Positions 1-5,646 of a stretch of 7,421 bases of DNA are shown here, one piece after another. Numbering within the stretch: position 1 is the stretch's first letter; each line of letters opens with the position of its first letter. The notes under the pieces were generated by a model. That model was given only the letters and a program-made list of their open reading frames with translations, searched no databases and had not been told where the DNA came from. Origin of the DNA: Thermoplasmata archaeon (GTDB lineage Archaea; Thermoplasmatota; E2; UBA202; JdFR-43). Both the position numbers and the translations under genes were made by a program. The stretch spans positions 1-7,421 of the forward strand of contig JAGGWA010000057.1 of assembly GCA_021157745.1 (NCBI GenBank), in the 5' to 3' direction.

Positions 1-89
1 GATATCATTGAAATCACAAACAGGAGGAATGATAAACCAGCTATTACAACAACTGAAAACATCAGCAACTCGTTAATTTTATCACCCAT
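1..89 (-). CDS. N-terminus of an unidentified membrane protein (partial)
   Basis: An open frame starts at an ATG at 89 and runs off the left edge, giving 29 codons. After a short polar start (MGDKINELL) the translation becomes an uninterrupted hydrophobic stretch (about residues 10-28, rich in V, I, L and F), which reads as a first transmembrane helix or signal anchor. An AT-rich TATA-like element lies just upstream and there is no Shine-Dalgarno site before the ATG, so a leaderless start is plausible. The family cannot be told from so little sequence. It runs in the same direction as the upstream operon but is separated from it by about 225 bp containing a T-run, so it is probably its own transcription unit. 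Confidence 0.5.
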   Translation of the reverse strand, partial: MGDKINELLMFSVVVIAGLSFLLFVISMI

Positions 90-103
90 CCTAAAATGAT
101 ATC

Positions 104-115
104 AAATATAAAAAA
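104..115 (-). promoter_or_regulatory. TATA-like element for the left-edge gene
   Basis: The minus strand reads TTTTTTATATTT, preceded by purine-rich CGAGAAA that could act as a BRE. Its TATA core lies 15-25 nt before the ATG at 89, slightly close for a leaderless transcript. This is a motif match only. Confidence 0.35.
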
Positions 116-125
116 TTTCTCGGTT

Positions 126-284
126 TTACCTTATGTATCCCAAATATCCCCTCCAGTGTTTTTTATCAATATTGTATAATCTCTCCACAATATCTGCATT
201 CAATTGCCATCCAATGGCATGTTTGAATTTGAAATCACATTTTTAAGCCACTCAACAATTTTATTCTCCCATTCTTCTCTCCAT
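126..284 (-). pseudogene. Possible decayed small ORF, unidentified
   Basis: Two protein-like stretches lie in different frames on the minus strand. One (283 to 200) reads WREEWENKIVEWLKNV and continues to a TGA at 202-200. The second reads LNADIVERLYNIDKKHW and ends at a TAA at 128-126. A single inserted base near 203 would join them. An ATG at 284 is in yet another frame and would need a second shift. Both stretches have plausible composition, with amphipathic helices and codons like the neighbours, but each is short and I do not recognise a family. This may be a decayed gene, sequence errors, or chance open frames. Confidence 0.2.
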
Positions 285-288
285 GCTC

Positions 289-299
289 AAAAAAACAAA
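289..299 (-). terminator. T-run terminator of the four-gene minus operon
   Basis: On the minus strand the sequence CTTTGTTTTTTTGAG begins 16 nt after the stop of the acetyltransferase gene. Archaeal RNA polymerase commonly terminates at T-runs without a hairpin, and this is the only such run just after the operon. No stem-loop was seen. Confidence 0.5.
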
Positions 300-315
300 G
301 AATGTATGAAACAGA

Positions 316-747
316 CTAAAACAATATTTTTTCCATTATGTATGCCTCGCTCCCATCTGTATAAAAATCTGCCTCTCTATCAACAATTCTGAATCCATGC
401 TTTTTGTAAAATTTTATCGCTTCCTCATTATCAACTCTCGTTTCAAGATATATTCTTCTCACCTCTGGAAAATTCAATTGCAATTTTCTAAGTAATGCAC
501 TCCCTATTCCTCGCCTTCTATGCTGCTTGTCTACCGCAAGCATTAAGATGCGGAGAGAATCAACGCTTGTCTTAACCCCTATTATGAATCCAACAACAGT
601 GCTTCCTTCAACAGCAACAAGAAAGCCATTTGGAGAAAAATTCCACAGATTCAGGATCAGATCGAAAGTATAGTTCTCTTTAAGATATTTTTTAGCAAGC
701 TCATAGACATGCTGCATATCCTCAAATCTTACCTTCCTTATCTCCAT
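316..747 (-). CDS. RimI/Ard1-like GNAT N-acetyltransferase
   Basis: This 143-residue protein has the whole GNAT fold. Strand-helix MEIRKVRFEDM opens it. The acetyl-CoA pyrophosphate loop is HRRRGIG at 76-82, preceded by LAVDKQ. The C-terminal signature N107-EEAIKFYKKHGF is followed by FYTDGSEAYIM. The N..A..FY...GF plus Y....A..M pattern is typical of RimI/Ard1 enzymes, which acetylate protein N-termini; other GNAT substrates remain possible. The ATG at 747 is chosen over one at 780 because it matches the usual family start and has GGAA upstream, whereas the 780 start would add 11 residues lying inside the ferredoxin cysteines of the previous gene. It overlaps that gene by 10 nt and is last in the operon, so it is probably translationally coupled. 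No functional link to the redox genes is evident. Confidence 0.85.
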   Translation of the reverse strand: MEIRKVRFEDMQHVYELAKKYLKENYTFDLILNLWNFSPNGFLVAVEGSTVVGFIIGVKTSVDSLRILMLAVDKQHRRRGIGSALLRKLQLNFPEVRRIYLETRVDNEEAIKFYKKHGFRIVDREADFYTDGSEAYIMEKILF

Positions 748-1613
748 TTGAATTCCAGCTTCAGAGCTTTTGTTGGACATTCATCAACACACATTCCGCA
801 CCTTATGCATTCCATGCTTTTTGTATCGTATGGCAAGTCTATTTTCATGGGGCAAACGCGGGCGCAATTCATGCATTTAAGACATTTTTCTTCATTGAAA
901 GTGAGCTGCAAAGCGCTTATTTTATTGAATGGAGCAAGCATTGCTCCAACAGGGCATAGATAGCGGCACCATCCTCTCTTAACATTTATTATTAGAACAA
1001 TCGTTAAAGCAAGAAGAATCATTTTTGGAAGGAAAAATTTGGTTGGGGTATAGCTGCTATAATGGAAAAGCAGCGTTGGCAGCGTTGCAGTCAGTCCGCC
1101 AATGGGACATATATCTGTGTAAGCCATCGTGGCAAAATAATAGACAGCAAAAGGAATGGCAGCAAGTATGGCATATTTTATATACCTCGCTCTTTTATCT
1201 ACTCTACTCCTTTTTATCTCTCTCTCCACCTTTATTTTCCCGACCAAATCCTGCAAAAAGCCAATAGGGCAGGCCCACCCGCATGGAGCGCGTCCGAAAA
1301 TTGTTCCTATCGTAGCTATCGTTCCAACGAGATATATGGCAAGGAATATGCTTGACTCAAGAACAGCATGCTCAAGTATGCCAATGGGGCATGACATCGT
1401 TGCCTGCGGCGCCTCCCAGCAGTAGAAATATGAGTATATTAGCCCTGTTACGCCGAAAATGAAGGCAGCGTTTGTTATGAAAAGGAAGATTAGCTGCGAT
1501 ACCAGCCTTTTTTTCTGTATTGGTTTTTTATATATTCTTCTCGCTCCTATAGCTGCCATGGTCAGGGCGGAGTAGGCAACTGGGCATGTCAGGCACGAGC
1601 CGAAGCATGCCAT
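738..1613 (-). CDS. NapH-like membrane 4Fe-4S (polyferredoxin) protein
   Basis: This 291-residue protein has four predicted membrane helices (about 38-62, 84-107, 147-165, 195-211) and a C-terminal ferredoxin domain with two 4Fe-4S ligand sets: C244, C247, C250, C254 and C269, C272, C275, C279. Two Cx3CP motifs follow helices 2 and 4 (C111/C115 in CGWACPIG; C216/C220 in CRYLCPVG), the hallmark of the NapH/MauN/CcoG-like family that passes electrons through membranes. Additional cysteines are C3, C7, C10, C65, C75 (CPIG) and C169 (CPIGG). Basic loops at 25-36 and 126-146 place both termini and the Cx3CP motifs in the cytoplasm, and C65, C75 and C169 outside. The start at 1613 is supported by GGAGG 7 nt upstream and overlaps the thioredoxin-like gene by 25 nt. 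Electron donor and acceptor are not known; the operon partner suggests the acceptor is the thioredoxin. Confidence 0.85.
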   Translation of the reverse strand: MACFGSCLTCPVAYSALTMAAIGARRIYKKPIQKKRLVSQLIFLFITNAAFIFGVTGLIYSYFYCWEAPQATMSCPIGILEHAVLESSIFLAIYLVGTIATIGTIFGRAPCGWACPIGFLQDLVGKIKVEREIKRSRVDKRARYIKYAILAAIPFAVYYFATMAYTDICPIGGLTATLPTLLFHYSSYTPTKFFLPKMILLALTIVLIINVKRGWCRYLCPVGAMLAPFNKISALQLTFNEEKCLKCMNCARVCPMKIDLPYDTKSMECIRCGMCVDECPTKALKLEFKWR

Positions 1614-2179
1614 TCAATCGCCTCCCTTATTATTTCTTTTAGCTGCTCTATGCTTGGCCTGCCAGCTTTTCCATCCGCTTTTCCAGAAAATGCATACCAG
1701 TATGTTTGATTTGTTGTGAATAGTATGACTGTTGTGGGCGTAGATGGCGTTGATTTCGCTGGAGTGAAAATTTTTAGCAGATTTGCACGCTCATCATTTA
1801 CAATGTCTATGGTTATCAGGCTTACATTTGAATAGTTTGCTGCCATCTTTCCATTTTCTTCGCTTCCAACAACGATGCCAGCATGCACCATATCATCCCA
1901 TTGTGCCTTGCACGGATCACAACCTTTGTACCAGAAGAAAAGCATTATGACATGCTGCCTGCTTTCGTTAATCAGCCAATCTGGCAGCGCTGGAGAGCCT
2001 TTTTTATGAAAGAACGTAGGATACTCAACCCAGAATCCTTTAAATGCTGATGCTTTTGGAAGCAGAGCTATGCAGCCGAGGCAGCGTGATTCATTCAACA
2101 GCTTGGATTTTTCATATGCAAAATGGAAGCCCACCGAAAATACAATGAAAGCCACTGCAATTGCAACCACCTTTCTCAT
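1589..2179 (-). CDS. Membrane-anchored extracytoplasmic thioredoxin-like protein
   Basis: This 196-residue protein starts with MRK and a hydrophobic segment at 4-21, an uncleaved anchor or signal peptide, so the rest probably lies outside the cell. The thioredoxin active site is seen as FFWYKGCDPCKAQW, with C87 and C90 after a beta strand (HVIMLFFW). TPTTVILF at 147-154 fits the cis-proline loop and next strand. A second CxxC, CLGC at 33-36, sits between the anchor and the domain. Five N-glycosylation sequons (N29, N71, N115, N118, N157) agree with an exported archaeal protein. The CDPC centre and short C-terminal helix suggest a TlpA/DsbD-C-like thiol oxidoreductase rather than a cytoplasmic thioredoxin; whether it reduces or oxidises is not visible. 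The start directly abuts the previous stop (TGAATG), with AGGTG upstream, and the 3' end overlaps the NapH-like gene. Confidence 0.78.
   Translation of the reverse strand: MRKVVAIAVAFIVFSVGFHFAYEKSKLLNESRCLGCIALLPKASAFKGFWVEYPTFFHKKGSPALPDWLINESRQHVIMLFFWYKGCDPCKAQWDDMVHAGIVVGSEENGKMAANYSNVSLITIDIVNDERANLLKIFTPAKSTPSTPTTVILFTTNQTYWYAFSGKADGKAGRPSIEQLKEIIREAIEWHASARA
1621..1626 (-). promoter_or_regulatory. Shine-Dalgarno site fixing the NapH-like start
   Basis: The minus strand reads GGGAGG, with 7 nt between GGAGG and the ATG at 1613. It lies inside the end of the thioredoxin-like gene. It supports the long start that includes the N-terminal cysteine cluster (C3, C7, C10) rather than the Met at residue 19. 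Confidence 0.7.
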
Positions 2180-2947
2180 TCAGGCACCTATTTGCAATGG
2201 CGATATTATTTTTTTAATTACCGCTATTGCTGAAAGCGATGCCAGATAGCTTGTGCGAGGGTTATTTGGGTTAGGAAGGTTTTCCACTTCTGCCCTTAAC
2301 CTTCCAAATTTTCCGTGAGCGAGTATTTTATGGCTATTGTATTTTATAACAGGATCTGCAACGATTTTAACTTTTGTTTTATCAAATCCTATGCCAGCAA
2401 GCGAAAGACATGCTGCAACATTTATGTTGCGGGGAAATTCTTTGACAGCTTCCCTTGCATTTCCTTCAAACAATACAGTTCTTTTGTCGAGATGCCTTCC
2501 CAGTGATTCAGGAGATTTTGTTGTGACAAGCGTAACTTCATCCAGGCCTGCTATGCTCGCAGCCTTTATTCCATCTATTCCAGCAACTGCTCCAGAAGGC
2601 AGATATATTTTTCTTTTCTTTTCCTTTGCAATTTTTATTATTCTCTCTCTGAAATCATCGTTGAATAAAGCGCCGATACTCATTATTATCAGGTCTTTCC
2701 CTGCCTGCAAAATTTTTTCGGCATAATCATATACAGCCTGCTGCGACGCCGCCTCAAAGACAAAGTCTACGAGAGGCAGGAATTCATCAACTTTCTTGAA
2801 TTCGCCTTTCTTCAATTCTTCCGCAAGTTTTTTTGCTTTCTCTTCAACAACATCATAAAGGTAGATTTTCTCTATATCATCGAATTCATCAATTGCTTTT
2901 GCAACATCATTTCCTATTGCCCCACAACCGATGATTCCAATTTTCAT
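2180..2947 (-). CDS. nadX: L-aspartate dehydrogenase (NadX family)
   Basis: This 255-residue protein has an N-terminal Rossmann domain with the dinucleotide loop GCGAIG (7-12) and an acidic residue (D32) ending the second strand. EAASQ at 65-69 and LPSGAVAGIDGIKAA around 116-130 are typical of the COG1712 aspartate dehydrogenase family. The C-terminal part has FPRNINVAA (171-179), NSHKI with candidate catalytic H206, GKFG, and the NPNNPRTSYLA segment. The enzyme oxidises L-aspartate to iminoaspartate with NAD(P), feeding quinolinate synthase in NAD synthesis where NadB is absent; no nadA or nadC is visible here. The start at 2947 is chosen because the Rossmann fold begins at once and a TATA box sits 21-28 nt upstream, implying a leaderless mRNA. 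A longer frame from 3019 would run through both promoters. It is first in the operon. Confidence 0.85.
   Translation of the reverse strand: MKIGIIGCGAIGNDVAKAIDEFDDIEKIYLYDVVEEKAKKLAEELKKGEFKKVDEFLPLVDFVFEAASQQAVYDYAEKILQAGKDLIIMSIGALFNDDFRERIIKIAKEKKRKIYLPSGAVAGIDGIKAASIAGLDEVTLVTTKSPESLGRHLDKRTVLFEGNAREAVKEFPRNINVAACLSLAGIGFDKTKVKIVADPVIKYNSHKILAHGKFGRLRAEVENLPNPNNPRTSYLASLSAIAVIKKIISPLQIGA
2185..2189 (-). promoter_or_regulatory. Shine-Dalgarno site of the thioredoxin-like gene
   Basis: AGGTG on the minus strand lies 5 nt before the ATG at 2179, within the last codons of aspartate dehydrogenase. It matches the anti-SD used elsewhere in the window and indicates coupled translation. Confidence 0.5.
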
Positions 2948-2967
2948 TGGGCATATAATAAAATAAA

Positions 2968-2975
2968 GATATAAA
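2968..2975 (-). promoter_or_regulatory. TATA box of the aspartate dehydrogenase operon
   Basis: The minus strand reads TTTATATC, spanning 21-28 nt before the ATG at 2947. This is the archaeal TATA distance if transcription starts at the start codon. No Shine-Dalgarno site precedes the ATG. Confidence 0.65.
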
Positions 2976-3007
2976 TGTTGTCTTGCTACTTGTAACAATG
3001 AAACACT

Positions 3008-3014
3008 TTTATAC
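3008..3014 (+). promoter_or_regulatory. TATA box of the mevalonate operon
   Basis: TTTATAC has its centre about 28 nt before the ATG at 3039, so the first transcript base should fall at or a few bases before the start codon. It faces away from the aspartate dehydrogenase TATA box, 32 bp away, giving a compact divergent promoter. Confidence 0.65.
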
Positions 3015-3038
3015 ATCATTTTATTTCATTTCGATAAC

Positions 3039-4061
3039 ATGGTGGCGATAGTTGGATATGGGGCATATGTGCCCCGTTATAGGATAAAAGTTGAAGAAAT
3101 TGCAAGGATGTGGGGTGATGACCCTGCCTCCATTTCTAGAGGACTTGGAATATATGAGAAGTCTGTTCCTGCAATAGACGAGGATACAGCTACCATAGCA
3201 GTAGAGGCTGCAAGAAGAGCTGTTAAATCAGCTGGCATAGATGCAGGCGAGATAGGGGCAATATATGTTGGTTCAGAAAGCCATCCCTACGCTGTCAAAC
3301 CTACTGCCACTATAGTAGCGGAAGCGATAGGAGCCACGCCCTATCTTACAGCAGCCGATTATGAATTTGCGTGCAAGGCTGGAACTGCTGGAATACAAAA
3401 CTGCATGGCTTTGATAAAGGCAGGAATGATAAAGTATGGTATGGCTATTGGCGCGGATGTTGCGCAAGCTGCTCCAGGAGATGCTTTGGAATATACTGCT
3501 GCTGCTGGAGGTGTCGCATATATCATTGGCAAAGATGGCATAGCAACAATAAATGAAACTGCTTCCTTTACTACCGATACACCCGATTTTTGGAGGAGAG
3601 AAGGGCAACCATATCCAGGGCATGGTGAACGCTTTACAGGCGAGCCAGCTTATTACCGCCACATTACCAATGCTGCCAATCTTTTAATGGAGAAAATGGG
3701 AACAAAGCCATCCGACTATGATTATGCTGTTTTTCATCAGCCCAATGGAAAGTTTCCTCGCAGAGTTGCAAAAATGCTCGGATTCAGTGATGAGCAAATC
3801 AAACATGGCCTGCTCTGCCCCATCATTGGAAATACATACTCGGGTTCTGCAATGCTTGGTCTTGCAGCCACGCTTGATATTGCTAAGCCTGGCGATCGCA
3901 TCATAATGGTTTCTTTCGGCTCGGGAGCGGGAAGCGATGCTTTTGACATTACTGTAACCGACGCAATTGAATCATATCCTCGTCAAAACATACGGAAGAT
4001 GATTGAGAAAAAGCAGTATGTTGATTATGGCTTATATATGAAATATAGAGGTGAAATATGA
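3039..4061 (+). CDS. Hydroxymethylglutaryl-CoA synthase, archaeal type
   Basis: This 340-residue protein condenses acetyl-CoA with acetoacetyl-CoA to HMG-CoA, the entry to the mevalonate pathway for archaeal isoprenoid lipids. It starts with [16 protein letters not shown], the family's usual beginning, and has full length for archaeal HMGS. Thiolase-fold features are present: candidate general base E80 ([10 protein letters not shown]), nucleophile C112 in [11 protein letters not shown]233 in FHQPNGKFP, and N265 in [21 protein letters not shown] (192-203) is another family block. The ATG follows a TATA box at leaderless distance and lacks a Shine-Dalgarno site. The stop overlaps the thiolase start by four bases (ATGA). 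In a methanogen this enzyme, the thiolase and a DUF35 protein are known to form one complex that channels acetoacetyl-CoA; the same three genes are consecutive here. Confidence 0.95.
   Translation: MVAIVGYGAYVPRYRIKVEEIARMWGDDPASISRGLGIYEKSVPAIDEDTATIAVEAARRAVKSAGIDAGEIGAIYVGSESHPYAVKPTATIVAEAIGATPYLTAADYEFACKAGTAGIQNCMALIKAGMIKYGMAIGADVAQAAPGDALEYTAAAGGVAYIIGKDGIATINETASFTTDTPDFWRREGQPYPGHGERFTGEPAYYRHITNAANLLMEKMGTKPSDYDYAVFHQPNGKFPRRVAKMLGFSDEQIKHGLLCPIIGNTYSGSAMLGLAATLDIAKPGDRIIMVSFGSGAGSDAFDITVTDAIESYPRQNIRKMIEKKQYVDYGLYMKYRGEI
4048..4054 (+). promoter_or_regulatory. Shine-Dalgarno site of the thiolase gene
   Basis: GAGGTGA lies 3 nt before the ATG at 4058, inside the last codons of HMG-CoA synthase. 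It is a strong match to the anti-SD sequence and supports the ATGA-overlap start. Confidence 0.65.
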
Positions 4062-5224
4062 GAGAAGTAGCTGTTATTGGGATAGGAATGACAAAATTTG
4101 GCGAGTTGTGGGATAAGTCTTTCCGCGATTTAGTGGCGGAGGCGGGCGTAAAAGCAATAATGGACGCTGGTATAGAGGGCAAAGACATAGATGCAATGTA
4201 TATAGGCGGGATGTCGAGTGGTGGTTTCGTTGAACAGGAGCATGTAGCGCCGTTGGCAATAGAAGTGGCTGGCTTGGAAGATTTTCATATTCCTGCTACC
4301 CGCGTAGAAGGAGCTTGTGCATCTGGTGGACTTGCTATGCGACAGGGTTATATTGCAGTTGCTTCAGGTATACATGACATTGTTCTCGTTGGAGGGGCGG
4401 AAAAGATGACCGACGTTGTAGGAACAGAAGCAACCAATGTTCTTGCAAGTGCTGCAGACCGCGAATGGGAAGCATTTTTTGGAATGACATTTCCAGGCTT
4501 GTATGCTTTGATGGCTCGCTACCACATGCATAAATATGGAACGACGCAAGAACAGCTGGCAAGTGTTGCTGTAAAAAATCATTACAACGGGAGCATGAAT
4601 CCAAATGCTCAGTTCAATAGAAAGATAAGCATAGAAGATGTTTTAGCATCGCCTATGGTTGCTGATCCATTGTATCTGCTTGACTGCAGCCCCATAACAG
4701 ATGGAGCAGCAGCCGCCATACTGGCTCCATTAGACATAGCAAAGAAATATACAGATAAGATTGTGAAAATACTTGCATCTACTCAAGCAAGTGATACGAT
4801 TTCATTGCACAACAGGAAGCGATTTGATGCTCTTCCAGCTGCCATCCATGCTGCTCGTCAAGCATATAAAATGGCAGGTGTGGAGCCAAAGGACATAGAT
4901 GTGGCTGAAGTCCATGACTGCTTTACAATAGCGGAAATAATGGCTATCGAAGATTTAGGTTTCTTTGAAAAAGGTAAAGGAGGGAAAGCAACAGAGGAAG
5001 GACTCACTGCCATAGATGGACAAATACCAATAAATACATCTGGCGGGTTGAAAGCGAAAGGCCATCCTGTTGGCGCTACAGGCGTGGCTCAGATAAATGA
5101 AATAGTGATGCAGTTGCGTGGTGAGGCTGGAAAAAGGCAGGTTAAAGATGCTGAAATTGGTTTGACTCACAATGTGGGCGGCTCAGGCGGCACGGCCGTC
5201 GTGCACATTCTGGGGGTGATATGA
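4058..5224 (+). CDS. Acetoacetyl-CoA thiolase (archaeal acetyl-CoA C-acetyltransferase)
   Basis: This 388-residue protein makes acetoacetyl-CoA from two acetyl-CoA and feeds the adjacent HMG-CoA synthase, which pulls the unfavourable condensation forward. Visible thiolase features are the nucleophile C87 in [11 protein letters not shown], the VHDCFT block with H286, and [14 protein letters not shown] with H336. The C-terminal loop reads [10 protein letters not shown] (371-380); the CxG cysteine of classical bacterial thiolases is not there. This is the pattern expected of the archaeal/SCP2-like thiolase branch, so it is a family trait rather than damage. The start is fixed by the ATGA overlap and GAGGTGA. 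The gene ends in TGA, directly followed by the ATG of the DUF35 gene, so the three products are probably made in balanced amounts. Confidence 0.95.
   Translation: MREVAVIGIGMTKFGELWDKSFRDLVAEAGVKAIMDAGIEGKDIDAMYIGGMSSGGFVEQEHVAPLAIEVAGLEDFHIPATRVEGACASGGLAMRQGYIAVASGIHDIVLVGGAEKMTDVVGTEATNVLASAADREWEAFFGMTFPGLYALMARYHMHKYGTTQEQLASVAVKNHYNGSMNPNAQFNRKISIEDVLASPMVADPLYLLDCSPITDGAAAAILAPLDIAKKYTDKIVKILASTQASDTISLHNRKRFDALPAAIHAARQAYKMAGVEPKDIDVAEVHDCFTIAEIMAIEDLGFFEKGKGGKATEEGLTAIDGQIPINTSGGLKAKGHPVGATGVAQINEIVMQLRGEAGKRQVKDAEIGLTHNVGGSGGTAVVHILGVI
5212..5220 (+). promoter_or_regulatory. Shine-Dalgarno site of the DUF35 gene
   Basis: GGGGGTGAT overlaps the last thiolase codons and ends 4 nt before the ATG at 5225. 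GGTGAT is complementary to the archaeal 16S 3' end, which supports this start. Confidence 0.6.
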
Positions 5225-5629
5225 ATGGCTGTTCCACGTTACTGGCGCGAGATTCCAGCTCGATATAATCTCATAGGCAAGCGCTGTAAGGTGTGCGGTC
5301 GCGTTTATTTTCCACCTCGCAACATTTGCCCGGTTTGCAGGCGAAAATCTGTAGGGCAGATGGAAGACTACAAGCTTAAAGGAACAGGCGTTGTTGAAAG
5401 CTATACCATAATACATGTTCCTCCTCCTCATTTCGAGGGAGAGGAGCCATATATAATGGCACTGATAAAACTTGATGAAGGACCATATGTTACAGGACAG
5501 ATTGTTGAATGCGATGAAAAAGATGTGCATATCGGAATGCGCGTCCGTGCAACATTCCGCAAAATCATGGAGGATGGAGAGAAAGGAGCAATATACTATG
5601 GATATAAATTTGTGAAGGAAGAAGAGTAA
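5225..5629 (+). CDS. DUF35 zinc-ribbon/OB-fold scaffold protein of the thiolase-HMGS complex
   Basis: This 134-residue protein has an N-terminal helix (PRYWREIPARYNL), a rubredoxin-like zinc ribbon with C21, C24, C35 and C38 (CKVC and CPVC), and a C-terminal OB fold from about residue 48 to 128 (KGTGVVESYTIIHVPP onward). This two-domain layout is the DUF35 / acyl-CoA-associated OB-fold family. In the archaeal thiolase/HMG-CoA synthase complex the DUF35 protein bridges the two enzymes and shapes the shared CoA-binding region; it is not itself catalytic. The gene position right after the thiolase matches that role. It starts on the ATG adjoining the thiolase stop. A 17-bp gap separates its stop from the convergent nuclease gene, with no clear T-run terminator. 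Confidence 0.92.
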   Translation: MAVPRYWREIPARYNLIGKRCKVCGRVYFPPRNICPVCRRKSVGQMEDYKLKGTGVVESYTIIHVPPPHFEGEEPYIMALIKLDEGPYVTGQIVECDEKDVHIGMRVRATFRKIMEDGEKGAIYYGYKFVKEEE

Positions 5630-5646
5630 AGCATTTGCTGCGCAAG

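Noticed and set aside
204..392. 62-codon plus-strand open frame across the left gap
   Set aside because: It overlaps the 3' end of the acetyltransferase gene on the other strand, has no ribosome site, and reads as low-complexity Ser/His/Leu sequence.
2337..2726. 129-codon plus-strand open frame
   Set aside because: It is antisense to aspartate dehydrogenase, whose motifs are clear; the product has no recognisable features.
2948..3019. N-terminal extension of aspartate dehydrogenase
   Set aside because: The 24 extra residues precede the Rossmann strand that normally begins the protein, and the DNA holds both divergent TATA boxes.
3273..3662. 129-codon minus-strand open frame
   Set aside because: It is antisense to the HMG-CoA synthase catalytic region; Ser/Cys-rich shadow.
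4428..4600. Loss of the second catalytic Cys as evidence of a damaged thiolase
   Set aside because: The C-terminal HNVGGSGG loop without CxG is expected for the archaeal/SCP2-like thiolase branch, and all other catalytic residues are present.
5630..5646. Possible hairpin terminator between the DUF35 and nuclease genes
   Set aside because: Only a 4-bp stem (TTGC/GCAA) with a 3-nt loop and no T-run on either strand; too weak to call.
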